This document shows positions 9,682-18,971 of a stretch of DNA of 64,000 nt, piece by piece. The stretch comes from Thraustochytrium sp. TN22. Its lineage: Eukaryota > Sar > Bigyra > Thraustochytrida > Thraustochytriidae. The stretch's first letter is position 1. The number at the start of each line of letters is the position of its first letter. Below the pieces are notes generated by a model. It saw nothing but the letters and a program-made list of their open reading frames with translations. It was not told where the DNA came from and ran no database searches. Both the position numbers and the translations under genes were made by a program. The DNA lies in NCBI GenBank assembly GCA_013306675.1, contig JABLUY010000044.1:62001-126000 (forward strand), written 5' to 3'.

Positions 9682-9714
9682 CAGCAGCAGCAGCAGCCGC
9701 AGCAGCAGCAGCAG
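9682..9714. repeat. (CAG)n trinucleotide run
   Basis: CAG repeats interrupted once by CCG, in the short gap between two convergent genes and outside both coding regions. Confidence 0.8.
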
Positions 9715-9723
9715 CATCGTCCA

Positions 9724-10086
9724 TCAAGAGGAAGCGGCCTGAAAGGCGGCGTTGGCGACCTTGAGCGCCGCATCAATCTCCTGCACGCGCGCCTCGGCCT
9801 CGTTGATCTTGGCGCGTAGGTCGTTCTGTTCCCTGAGCACCATGCCCTCGGCCTGCTGCGGCGCGAGGTCCACCATGAAGTCGGCCGATACGGCCGTCCA
9901 GACCTCCTTTTGCGCGCGCAGCCGGTCGCCCAGCGCGCCGAAGCGCAGCTCGTTGGCCACGTCGCGGTTCTCGCGCTCGCGCGCGCGCCACACCTGCAGC
10001 CGCCGCTCCTCGTAGTCGCGCGCCACCAGCAGGCGCTCCACGCGCTGCAGCGCGCCCAGCCGCGCCTCTTGCCCGCCCGCCGCCAT
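9724..10086 (-). CDS. Small coiled-coil protein, 120 aa, unknown
   Basis: I choose the ATG at 10086. In-frame sequence before it is poly-Ala/low complexity and has no better ATG. The protein is almost entirely charged helix (RVERLLVARDYEERRLQVWRA, then REQNDLRAKINEAEARVQEI), with a clear heptad-like pattern near the C-terminus (residues ~85-115). There is no membrane segment or signal. I do not recognise a family. A small structural or ciliary component is possible but unsupported. The GCC-rich strand bias and uninterrupted frame make it likely to be coding. Confidence 0.6.
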   Translation of the reverse strand: MAAGGQEARLGALQRVERLLVARDYEERRLQVWRARERENRDVANELRFGALGDRLRAQKEVWTAVSADFMVDLAPQQAEGMVLREQNDLRAKINEAEARVQEIDAALKVANAAFQAASS

Positions 10087-10386
10087 GCCGGCCGCCGCGC
10101 GCTTCGGGTCTGCCGCCGCCGCCGCCGCCGCCGCCGCGGGCGCGCGCGCCCCAACCACTGTTTTACGTCTTCGACCTTGAAGGCTTGGACGCCCTGGACC
10201 TCCATCCATCCATCCATCATCATCTTTTTCATCAAATCAACAGCAACAACATGTCGTCGTGACGAACGATGGAGGGGGCCTGGATGATGTAGGAGGCGCA
10301 GCAGAACTCCAACCGCGCGCCGACCCGGCCCGGAGGGCGCGACGCAGGCGGGAGGAGGCGCGCGGGAGGGCGCGGGAGAGAGGAGT
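10087..10386. promoter_or_regulatory. Probable bidirectional promoter
   Basis: 300 bp between divergent start codons. It contains a CCAT run (about 10200-10220) and a short AT-rich pocket (TCATCAAATCAACAG) in otherwise GC-rich DNA. Promoter role is inferred from position. Confidence 0.45.
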
Positions 10387-11412
10387 ATGGAGGCGGGCGG
10401 CGGCGCGCGCGTAGCGCGGCTGCTGGTCTGGTGCGACGGCGAGGCGACGGTGCGGCGGTCCTTCACGGCGCTCACCGAGGTGCTGGGCCTGCGCGCGCTG
10501 CAGCCGCCGGCGCGACGCTCGTCCAAGACCTGGTTCGCGCTGGCGCAGGAGCAGTTCAACGCGACGGTCTCGGACGGCCATGTCGCGCTCGAGTTCGCCT
10601 CGGTCGGCTGGATCTCGCGCGCGCGCACCATGATGCAGAGCCCGCCCGCGCAACAGCTGCTCGCCGTCAGTCTGCGCAACGTACAGGATGGCGAGGTCGC
10701 CGGCGCGCAGCCCTCGCTGGCGCAGAGCGCCTGCCTGCTGCAGCAGCTCGCCTGGATTGCCCAGCCCACCTGCCACCCGATGCTCTTCGTGGACGCCGAC
10801 CCGGCTGGGCCGCACGAGACTGAGGCCGAAGCCGAAGCGGAGCCGGGCGAGGCCGGCCTGACCAAGACTCACATCAAGGAGATCGTCTTTGGCGAGGAGG
10901 CCGAACGCTTCTACGCATCCTCGGCGCTCGTGCGCCGCCTCGCGGCCCGCTCCGTGAGTCCGGGCGTGGTGAGCTTTGGCGCCTCGGACGCCTACGAGGA
11001 CCTCGTACCAGTCGTGCGTGTGCTCCCGGAGGCCGGCAGCACCATCGTCTTGCACGCGCCCTCGCTGGAGCCCTTTCGCCCGGGCAATCTCAGCGCCGCT
11101 GCGCGGGACCTCGGAATCACCACCTCGGAGCTTCCTTCGCGCGGCCGCAACGCCGAGCAGGTGCGCATTGAAGCGCCTTTTCTTGACGGCCTTGACCTGC
11201 GCCTCTCGGCCACCGAGGACATTGAGGCGAGTTTCATCGAGGTCCCACAGGCCACCTACGGTGACGTGGGCAGCGTCGGCTTTGATCGGGATGACATGGG
11301 CAACATGTCCTGTCGCTCCGTCAACGCCATGGAGGTCAGCACACGCTTCAATCGTATTCCCAAGGAATTGCTGCGTCGTCTAGGCAGCCATATGCGCCCG
11401 GAGGCACGGTAG
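10387..11412 (+). CDS. Unknown protein, 341 aa
   Basis: The ATG at 10387 opens a clean frame. It has an ordered start (ARLLVWCDGEATVRRSF), an acidic Glu/Ala linker at ~140-155 and an alternating fold with GSTIVLHAPSLEPF and FIEVPQATYGDV. The C-terminus (FNRIPKELLRRLGSHMR) is basic. There is no signal peptide, membrane helix or recognisable catalytic motif. I do not recognise a family. It is the third unplaced gene in a row and is divergent from the small coiled-coil gene, so a shared promoter is likely. Confidence 0.75.
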   Translation: MEAGGGARVARLLVWCDGEATVRRSFTALTEVLGLRALQPPARRSSKTWFALAQEQFNATVSDGHVALEFASVGWISRARTMMQSPPAQQLLAVSLRNVQDGEVAGAQPSLAQSACLLQQLAWIAQPTCHPMLFVDADPAGPHETEAEAEAEPGEAGLTKTHIKEIVFGEEAERFYASSALVRRLAARSVSPGVVSFGASDAYEDLVPVVRVLPEAGSTIVLHAPSLEPFRPGNLSAAARDLGITTSELPSRGRNAEQVRIEAPFLDGLDLRLSATEDIEASFIEVPQATYGDVGSVGFDRDDMGNMSCRSVNAMEVSTRFNRIPKELLRRLGSHMRPEAR

Positions 11413-11752
11413 GGCTTTATCAGCTAGCAGTTTGGGTCGAAGAGAAACGTTCAAGGAACAAGGAGAAGAAGACGAAGACGAAGACGAAGAAGCAAATGAC
11501 AAAAGTGCTTTAGCTAAGCGTAGAGACCATGACGTGGATGCGCGCAGCCCAGGAAACGCGCTATCACTTGGGCGAGTGCAGTGTGCAATGAATTAGACTT
11601 TTCTTGCGAACGTGGTGAGGATGCTGAGCTTTTGTTGAATGGCTGTTTCGCACTGAGTCGCTGTTCCGCACTCCAAAGACCTTGCCGCTATCCTTCATTT
11701 GAACATCTCGCTCAAAATTGCCTGCCCGCAAGTGCAAAAATCACCAAAGTAG
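11413..11752. other. Convergent 3' region with GAAGAC repeats
   Basis: 340 bp between stop codons. It has an imperfect (GAAGAC)n run near 11463-11492 and is AT-richer than its surroundings, as expected for 3' untranslated sequence. No gene seen. Confidence 0.55.
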
Positions 11753-13144
11753 CTACGAGGCAGATGCCACCTTCGCCTCCTTGGACGCGGGTGTCGACAC
11801 CGCCTCGACCGGAAGGTGGAAGTTGTCCCAGGAGATCTTGGCGTTGAGCTCGTGCAGACGAGCCCAGGGAAGCTCCTGCGCCGGGACCGGGTGCGTGAGG
11901 CCGGCCTGGCTCAGGCCGAAACGCATGTACGCCTGGACAGCGGCGAGCATGTGATCCGGCGAGAGCCGCGACTGGTAGATGGGGCGCTCAAAGGGGTGGC
12001 CATAGCGCTCCGCCTTGGAGAGCGAGCGGCCCGGCTGGTCGATGCGCAGCAAAGGACCGGAGTCCGTGAACCGATTGGCGTGCCAGGGCTCACCCGTGGC
12101 CTCGCGCAGCAGCTTGGACAACGTCGACATGCAGACGCGGGGAAGCACAGGCCGCGAGCAGAGCTCCACGTAGGTGGAGTAGCGCTGCTCGAGCTCGTAG
12201 CGGTTGCCGTCGTAGATAGCCAGCACAATGTCGCCGCCGCCCTGGACGCAGGTGCTGAAGAGCGCGTAGTAATGGATGGGCTCGGGGGCCTCCACAACGA
12301 CAAGGCCAATGTCCTCGAAGCGACGCACGCGGCGGATCGAGGCAACCTCGCGCAAGATACGGTCGTACTCGGCGCCCCAGATGGTCTCCCGGTGCGCCGC
12401 GCCGCGGCCCTCGATGATGTCCCAGGCGCGCTCGTCCGTGAGGAAGAGGTCCCACTTGCGCGGGTCGGAGCCGTCCTCGAAAGGGCGCGCGAACTCGCGG
12501 CGCTCGAGCGTGTTGAGAAAGCAGCAGAGCTGCAGGCCGCGGTCCTCCTCGGGCGCGCCCGCGCGCAGGCGTTCCACGTCGAGCTCGCGGAAGTCGCCGA
12601 TGCGCGCGGTGGCGCGCAGCACGGCCTCGTTGCGCAGGACGCGGTCGCGCGGCGCCACGAGCGACAGCACGCTCGTGTACGCGTCAATGTCAAAGTGGTT
12701 GCACGTGACGGCGCTCACGCCGCGCAGCACAAGGTCGCCTTGCCGCAGCGCCTCCAGCACGAGGTCCGTGGACGAGTCTCCGCGCAGCGTCTCGCTCTGC
12801 GCCTTGTGCACATACCGGTGATGCGTCAGGCACCGCTCCACCTTGCGCGCCTCGCAGTCCACCGCCAGCACGTCGCGCGCCGGGCTCTTTGCGTCGCCCT
12901 CCACGGCCTCCCAGCCCACGAAGACCGGCCGATCCACCGCCGCCGCCGCCGCCGCCGGCTCGCCCGCGGCCGTCGCGCGCGCGCGCTGCCGCGCCAGCAC
13001 CGCCACCGCCGCCACCGCCGCTGCCGCCGCCACCGCCGCCATCCTGCGCGGCGCGGGCGCGAGGCTCCTCCGGCTTTGGTTGGCCGCATCATGCAAGCTC
13101 CTCGTTTCACGCGCGATGCCGATGCGATGCTCGATCCCGGTCAT
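11753..13144 (-). CDS. DUF6687-like uncharacterised protein, 463 aa
   Basis: ATG at 13144; a second ATG at 13042 would start at an Ala-rich hydrophobic stretch (MAAVAAAAAVAAVAVLARQR) that looks like a mitochondrial presequence or signal anchor. The body begins with VFVGWEAVEGD, then VLAVDCEA, RGDSSTDLVLEAL, and AVTCNHFDIDAYTSVLSLV, then RIGDF. From memory this order matches the bacterial family DUF6687, where an NHFDxDG-type motif follows a DxSTE segment. Function is unknown in that family. The Asp-rich NHFDIDA motif hints at metal binding, which is inference. The frame ends with VPAQELPWARLHELNAKI and a Lys/Ala tail. A eukaryotic copy next to intron-poor genes could be an old transfer, but composition matches the neighbours. 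Confidence 0.7.
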   Translation of the reverse strand: MTGIEHRIGIARETRSLHDAANQSRRSLAPAPRRMAAVAAAAAVAAVAVLARQRARATAAGEPAAAAAAVDRPVFVGWEAVEGDAKSPARDVLAVDCEARKVERCLTHHRYVHKAQSETLRGDSSTDLVLEALRQGDLVLRGVSAVTCNHFDIDAYTSVLSLVAPRDRVLRNEAVLRATARIGDFRELDVERLRAGAPEEDRGLQLCCFLNTLERREFARPFEDGSDPRKWDLFLTDERAWDIIEGRGAAHRETIWGAEYDRILREVASIRRVRRFEDIGLVVVEAPEPIHYYALFSTCVQGGGDIVLAIYDGNRYELEQRYSTYVELCSRPVLPRVCMSTLSKLLREATGEPWHANRFTDSGPLLRIDQPGRSLSKAERYGHPFERPIYQSRLSPDHMLAAVQAYMRFGLSQAGLTHPVPAQELPWARLHELNAKISWDNFHLPVEAVSTPASKEAKVASAS

Positions 13145-13807
13145 GCCGCATCTCCCAGCCCGCCAGGGCGCGCGCGCGCCGGTGGAGGGGAGGGGGAAGG
13201 GGGAGGGCTAGCCCGCGCCCCCCCGCACGGCGCTGCCGCCGCCCTCCTCTGCGCCGCCGCGCGCGCCTCCGCGTCTGCGGCGCGCCCCATCATCCTAGTT
13301 TGACGGGGGGTGGTTGCCTGCGGCGAGCAGAACCAGAACGAGCGGGGAGCGGCGCCGCAGCATGAGCACGTCACGGCCGGCCCCCGCGCCGCCGCGCCCC
13401 GGCCGCGCGGCCGCGGGCCCTCGCTTCGCCGCGCGCCCCCCGCCGCGCTCCGGCGCGCCCGCGCTTCGCCGCGCCGCGCCGCGCCCGCGCCCGCGCCGCC
13501 GCCGCCGCCGCCGCCGCGCGCGCACGTTCAAACGCGCCGCGGTCCCAAGTTGAACCTCGACGCTGCGCCGCCTTGCCCCGCCCAGGCCGCCAGGCCGCGC
13601 CGCACGCGGCGCCTGGCGCGGCGCCGCGCGCGGCGCCGCGAAGCGCGGCGCGGGCGCCGCGCCGCGCGGGCCCGGCGGCGGGCGCGTCGGCGCGACGGCG
13701 CGGATCGCGCGGATCCGCCGCTCGCGGCGAGGATGGCGGCGCTCGCGGCGCGGGTCGCAGCAGCATATCGCGAGCGCGCGCGCGGGGCGCGCGCCGGCGG
13801 CGGCGGC

Positions 13808-13867
<60 letters not shown>

Positions 13868-13892
13868 GCGCGCGGGCGGGCGCGTGCGCAGC
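13145..13892. promoter_or_regulatory. Very GC-rich divergent intergenic region
   Basis: 748 bp between head-to-head start codons, nearly all G and C. A (GCGGGC)n hexanucleotide array fills 13811-13868, just upstream of the deubiquitinase ATG. It probably serves as a shared promoter; position is the only evidence. Confidence 0.45.
13811..13868. repeat. (GCGGGC)n array
   Basis: About nine uninterrupted copies, ending 25 bp before the ATG at 13893, so probably in the 5' untranslated region. Confidence 0.85.
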
Positions 13893-15956
13893 ATGACGTG
13901 GCGCGGCGCCGCGGCGTCCGCCGGGGGCGCGCGCGGCGGCGGGCGCGGCGGGCAGCGGGGCGCGGACCGGGACCAGCACGCCGGCGACGCGCGCTGGGAG
14001 GACGAGGACGACGGCGCCGGCGCCGGCGCCGGCGCCGGCAGCGGCTGGAGCGACGGCGAGGGGGCGCCGCGCGGGATCCGCGGCGATGACGAGCGCAAGC
14101 GTCGCGACGTGGACGACTCTGACGACTTTGAAGACCAGGGCGCCGAGTTTGACGACTTTTACGAGGACGTCGAGGAGGACGTCGAGGAGAGCGACAGCCC
14201 GCTGCTAGACTCGGGCTCAGAGGGCGGCGAGACCAGCGACGGCACGGCGGAGAGCTTCGCGCCGGAGCCCGGTCATCTGGTCGACCTGCTCAACGCGCAG
14301 GGCCACTGGCAAGACGCGATTGTCGAGGACCGCGACGAGCGCGAGCCGCACAGGCTCCGGGTGCGCTTCCTCTTCGACCGCACGGAGAATACGCGGCGCG
14401 TGGATGCGCGCGATGCGCGCTCCGTGGCGCCCTATGGCACGCACTGCTACGTGCCTTCGCTCGGCACGCGGCCGCTGCCGGGCCAGCTCGTGGATGTCCT
14501 GAACTTCGACCCGCAGAACATGCGGCCTACGCGCGCCGAAGTCCAGCGGCTGGCGTCGCAACACGCCGTCGAGGTGGCGCTCATGGACGGGTCGGGGCGC
14601 ACCGAGACGGTGAAGATCAAGATGCTGGGCGCCCTCGGCAGCCTCACAGAGACCCTGCACCCGGACCTGCGGTTGCGCGGCGACTTCATGGACCGCGTGC
14701 GCAGGGGCCAAGTGGGCGGCGCCGCGTGGCCTGCGGTGCGACGGCAGCGGAGGCAGCAGCGGCGTCGGTCCGCGGCCCGCGGCGCCATCCCGGGCACGCG
14801 ACAGCGCAATTCGCGCGGCGGCGCCGCTGCGCAGCGCAGCGGCGCGCGCGACCCGCACCAGCGCAAGCGCGCGCCTGGCGCACGCGACTCCCGACACCGG
14901 AAGCGACGCGAGCGCGGTATCGCGGGCCACGGCGACCCGCGCTTCGAGCGGTACGTGGCGGCCCTGCGCGCGGAGGGCATGGAGATCGTGGAGATGAACG
15001 GCGATGGCAACTGCCTGTTCCGCGCCGTGAGCCACCAGGTGTATGGCAGCGCGGCGCACCACCTCCTGGTACGTGAGGCCTGCATGGACTACATGGAGAG
15101 CGAGCGCCCGTACTTTGAGCCGTTCGTGGTGGGCGGCGCGGCAGCCTTTGACCGCTACATTGCCAGCAAGCGTCGCGAGGGCGTCTGGGGCGACGACCTG
15201 GAGATTCAGGCCATGTGCGAGATCTACGACCGCCCGGCGCGCGTCATGGCATACGACTCGCACCGCGGCGCCAAGCAGCTGCGCACCTTTCACGAAGTCG
15301 ACGATCAATCAGCGCGTCCGCCCATGATTCTGTCCTACTACGGCGGCGGACACTACGATTCCATCAAGGGCCCGGGATTCACGGATGCGCTCCTGCCTGC
15401 GGACGAGGGCAAGCTGGGCGAGCTCGAGAAGGAGCGCGTCTCGGTGTCTCGCGCGCGGCGCGCCGGCCAGTCCGTGGACGAGGTCGACGGCCTGGTCTCG
15501 GCGCAGCGTCGCGGCAACCAAGAGCACCTCGACGAGGCGGTGCTTGCTTCGCGACAGCTCTACATGGCCTCGGACCAGGACCTCGAGCACGCGCTCGCGG
15601 CCTCGCTCGTTCAGGCCTCCGAGGATGAGCAGGCGCTCCTCGAGGGCGCCGTGCGTGACTCTTCCGATGTCAACACGACGCACGCGGCGCTCCAGCTTTC
15701 GGACGTTGAGGCCACGGAGCAGGAGGCTCTACTGCAGGCCATCCGGCTCAGCGAACAGGCCGAGATCGATCGCGCCGTGCAGGCCAGCACAGTCGGCGGC
15801 CTTGCCTCCCATCACCTCGACGCTGATCTCGAGCGCTCTCAGCTCGAGGAGGTCTTGCGTGCGTCTCGAGATGGCGGCGGCATGGGCGGCTTTGAAGACG
15901 AAGATGATGAGCTGCAGCGCGCACTTGAGCTATCTTTGCTTCACGACAACGAGTGA
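13893..15956 (+). CDS. OTU-domain deubiquitinase, OTUD5-like, with C-terminal UIMs (687 aa)
   Basis: I use the ATG at 13893. Order of parts: Gly-rich start; acidic stretch (~65-110); a small beta-rich region (~125-205) that looks Tudor-like; a basic Arg/Gln linker; then the OTU protease domain (~350-490). The catalytic centre is GDGNCLF (Asp371, Cys374) with GGGHYDSI (His487). The segment ACMDYMESERPYF, then YIASKR, then EIQAMCEIYDRP follows the OTUD5 pattern. Three ubiquitin-interacting-motif-like helices follow near residues 561, 606 and 671 (QDLEHALAASL, EQEALLQAIRLSE, DELQRALELSL). OTUD5-type enzymes cleave Lys48/Lys63 ubiquitin chains. All catalytic residues are present, so activity is expected. 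The Tudor-like call is inference. Confidence 0.88.
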   Translation: MTWRGAAASAGGARGGGRGGQRGADRDQHAGDARWEDEDDGAGAGAGAGSGWSDGEGAPRGIRGDDERKRRDVDDSDDFEDQGAEFDDFYEDVEEDVEESDSPLLDSGSEGGETSDGTAESFAPEPGHLVDLLNAQGHWQDAIVEDRDEREPHRLRVRFLFDRTENTRRVDARDARSVAPYGTHCYVPSLGTRPLPGQLVDVLNFDPQNMRPTRAEVQRLASQHAVEVALMDGSGRTETVKIKMLGALGSLTETLHPDLRLRGDFMDRVRRGQVGGAAWPAVRRQRRQQRRRSAARGAIPGTRQRNSRGGAAAQRSGARDPHQRKRAPGARDSRHRKRRERGIAGHGDPRFERYVAALRAEGMEIVEMNGDGNCLFRAVSHQVYGSAAHHLLVREACMDYMESERPYFEPFVVGGAAAFDRYIASKRREGVWGDDLEIQAMCEIYDRPARVMAYDSHRGAKQLRTFHEVDDQSARPPMILSYYGGGHYDSIKGPGFTDALLPADEGKLGELEKERVSVSRARRAGQSVDEVDGLVSAQRRGNQEHLDEAVLASRQLYMASDQDLEHALAASLVQASEDEQALLEGAVRDSSDVNTTHAALQLSDVEATEQEALLQAIRLSEQAEIDRAVQASTVGGLASHHLDADLERSQLEEVLRASRDGGGMGGFEDEDDELQRALELSLLHDNE

Positions 15957-16277
15957 ACCCTGCGCACCGTCTGCCAGCATGACCACCATGACATATGACG
16001 ACCATTTGACGGACCACGCCCTGCCGTGGACTGGCGGGCTCTCGCTTTGCACAATTGACACGATATCTGTTCCCACGATCTCACACACCACACACACATA
16101 TCACACACACTCTCTCTGTTTTCATTCAAATTTTTTCACTTTGATTCGAAAGCAAAGACATAAATACTCAGGGAGCAGGCGGCGAGACGCTGTGCAATGT
16201 GATGGCGGCAGGCACTTGAGTTCGCTCGCGCGCCCAACGCTTCGACTCGACCTGACTTGACACAAAAGCTCGCGCAC
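15957..16277. other. Convergent 3' region with CA repeats
   Basis: 321 bp between stop codons, AT-richer than the genes, with an imperfect (CA)n/CT stretch near 16080-16115. No gene seen. Confidence 0.5.
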
Positions 16278-17136
16278 TCACATGCGCGAGCGAATGGCGC
16301 AGTGCCTCTTAGGCGAGGGCGGGCCGTCAGCGGCGAAGAGCACGGGCAACGGCGCGGAGAAGTTGCGGCCGTCGTTGGTGACCTGCAGGTAGGCAGGCAC
16401 GTCCTGCGGGCAGTGGCGAAAGGTCGCGGGCGTACGGAAGAAGAGCACGCTCTCCGAAAAGAACTCGAGGTCAGTGGCGCGCAGCGAGACCCAGTCCTCG
16501 GCGTCGGAACCCTCGGGCGCCGCGCCCTCCGCCACGACGTCGTCCCAGCAGGCAGCGTCGACGTGGCGCTTGTGCACGCGAAAGACGACCTGGAGGCGGT
16601 CCGAGCGCACAAAGGGCGCGCCCACGACGTGCATGGCCTCGCCGCCGCGCGCCGGCACGGTCTGGTGGCTCGCGGCGCGCAGCGCGACCTCACGGCGACG
16701 CTTGAGCACGCTCTTGTGCGAGTACGCATAAAAGGGCGTGGAGAAGACGGGCTGGTCCGGGGCGCCGGCCAGCGTGACCTTGAGCACGAACTCGCGCTCC
16801 GCGTGCTTGGGCGAGGCCACGCTCACGCTCAGGTCGTCGAAGACGACGCGCCCGTTCGCCACGGGCCGCGTCAACGTGCCGCCCATGGTGGAGATGACCA
16901 CGCTCGTGTCCGTCGCGTAGCACAGCTCCACGCTGGCGCGCGCGTTGGACGGGTCCGCGAGCCGCAGCACTTGGACCTCGCACCCGAACGTCCGGTTCTC
17001 GTTCTTGGTGCGCGTCCGCACCTCCAGTGGTGGCTGCGACGTCACCCGCATCAGCTCGTTCTGCCGCGCGCTCGGACTCGACAGCGCGTTCAGGTCGCAC
17101 GTCAGCGCACCGCAAGGCGGCGCCGCCTCGCCATGC

Positions 17137-17168
<32 letters not shown>

Positions 17169-17576
17169 ATGATCATGCGAGTACACCCGCTGCTGCTGCT
17201 GCGCCGCGGGCCGCCCCGGCGGCAGCAGCGACTGCGCCGGCGGTGCCGGCGGCGCCTCGAGCGCCTCGCCCGTGCGCTTGTTCTTGACGCCGATGCGCCG
17301 CTCCGCCACCACGGGCACCTCCTGCGCGGCCGGCGGCTCGGCCGCGGTCGCCGGCGCGTCCTCCATCACCAGCGGCGGCAGCTTCAAATCCAGGCTCAAC
17401 AGGTCCAGCTCGCTCAGGTGCAGCTGCTCGTCCAGCTCCACGTCATCCTCCATCTTCACCAGCTGCAGGCCCATCCCGAGCATGTCCTCCTCCGTCCCAA
17501 ACGACCCCTCCAGCATCTCGTCCACGCTCGCGTCGAGCAGCTCCTCCTCCCTCTTGACCAGCCTCTGCTGCTGCAT
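16278..17576 (-). CDS. Candidate transcription factor with IPT/TIG domain and Rel-like N-terminal fold (432 aa)
   Basis: ATG at 17576. The first ~140 residues are acidic and Gln/His-rich (HHHHQQQQQQQQ near 136-147), like an activation region. From ~175 a beta-rich segment runs: PLEVRTRTKNENRTF, then ELCYATDTSVVI, NGRVVFDDLSVSV and FVLKVTL. It ends in a basic patch, SHKSVLKRRR. Residues ~320-420 read as an IPT/TIG immunoglobulin-like domain: GGEAMHVVGAPFV, LQVVF, SESVLFFRTP and VTNDGRNFSAPLPVLF. The order beta-sandwich, basic linker, IPT is that of Rel/NF-kB/NFAT and related p53-fold factors. The IPT call is fair; DNA binding by the first domain is inference. A CAMTA relative is less likely because no CG-1, ankyrin or IQ motifs are seen. 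Confidence 0.65.
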
Positions 17577-18971
17577 CTATCTCCCTTCTCGAAGCCCTGC
17601 GCTCCGCGCGCCAAACTGGATCCCGCGCCGCGCCGCGCCGCGCCCTCCTCCGCGGTCACCGCCCGCCGCCCTAGCTTGCCCGCGCCCCGGTCCGCGCCTC
17701 CTCCCCGCCTCGCGCCTGCCTCCGCCTCGGCCCGCCGCCGCGTTCCAGCTCTGCCGCGCGCCGCCGCGCCGCGCCGCGCCGCCGCGCCGCTGTCCGCGCC
17801 TCTCCCTCTCTCCCTCTCTGTCCCTCCGAGTCTCTCTCTCGCTGAGCAGGCGTTGGCGTTGCGCCGTGCGCCGCCGGGACGGACTGGCTGACACGTGAAT
17901 GAATGAAATGCGGGTCTCGCGCGGCGCCGCCGGCCACGGCGAGGCTGCCTCGCGGCGCTGTCCGGCCGGCCGGCGGGCTGCCAACTGGAGTCGGCGGAAG
18001 TCCGCAGCGCGCGAGCAAGAGCAGCGCAACTCGAAGAGCAAGGGGCAGCTGCCAGAGCAGCCTGAGCTGCGCAGCCGGCGCCAGGCAGGAAACGAAAGGC
18101 CGCGCGCGCTTGCTGCACGACCAGCGGCCTTCGCCGGGACGTCGACCGACCGAGCCGTGGCCGGCCGGCCGGCGGAGCGACGGTCCGGGCAGCGCCGCCA
18201 GCCACGGCGCGGCGCGACGAGCGGAGTGAGTGAGCGCGAGCGCGCGCGAGCTCGGGGGCCTCGGCCGCGCCTGGCGCCTCTCGGCAAGGGGACAGGCAGG
18301 ATGCAAAGTTAGGTGACGAGATGACGCTGCGATGCGCGGCGCCGCCACGGTGCGTGCCGCGGTCATCATCACGGTAGGCGCGATCGATCGATCGATCGAT
18401 CCATCCATCCATCACCCTCGGCGAGCGAGCGAGCGAGAGCGAAGGAGCGCCGCGAGAGAGAGCGGCGTGAGCCAGGGCCGAGGCGCAGGAATAGGAGAGG
18501 CAGGCGCGGCGTCGCGTGGCGTGGCGTGCTTGGCAGCGTCGGGTGCGATTCCCGCGCTCACAGGCGCCGGGTCCATGGCGACTGGCGCTGCTATCTGGAC
18601 CCGGCGCGCACATCGGAAGGCGGACTGGCGGGGAGACCACGAGGCCGTGCGGCGTGCGCAAGCAAGGGTCGGTCTCGCGATCGGCGGCGGATGGATCGTC
18701 CGGCCTCGCTTGCGACGCGAGCGATGCTTTTAGTACCACCTGTAAATGGGCTCCAGTCCGCTACGAAGACCTGGAACGATGCGGCTCGCGGGGGTCCAGA
18801 AAGCTTGGGTTGGGACTCTGAGCTGATCCGAGTTCCGGCTGGCACTGCGCTCGAGCTCGACGAACTTGAAGGAGCCGCCGATCCGACTTGACCCGACTTG
18901 CTCGACGCACGAGTTGACTTGCATGCTGATTCGTTCAACACGTTGGTACGCACGGTCGATTCCAGGGGGCA
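17577..18971. other. 1.4 kb intergenic tract
   Basis: It lies upstream of the IPT gene and downstream of the ligase gene (both on the minus strand). It is GC-rich, with CCGCGC and CTCTCT runs, several GGCCGG clusters and a CGAT/CCAT repeat at 18381-18412. Open frames here are Arg/Ala-rich artefacts of composition. No gene is supported. Confidence 0.55.
18381..18412. repeat. (CGAT)5 followed by (CCAT)3
   Basis: Twenty bases of self-complementary CGAT then CCAT units, in the intergenic region upstream of the IPT-domain gene. Confidence 0.85.

Noticed and set aside
11816-13303. Long open frame on the plus strand opposite the DUF6687-like gene
   Set aside because: It mirrors the minus-strand gene, is rich in Arg/Ala/His from GC-rich antisense reading, and has no domain pattern.
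18535-18555. GGGTGCGATTCCC resembling a tRNA T-arm
   Set aside because: One mismatch in the loop and no cloverleaf in the 75 bases on either strand.
17456-18739. Long minus-strand frame upstream of the IPT gene
   Set aside because: Arg/Ala/Ser-rich low-complexity product crossing repeats and overlapping the start of a better gene in another frame.
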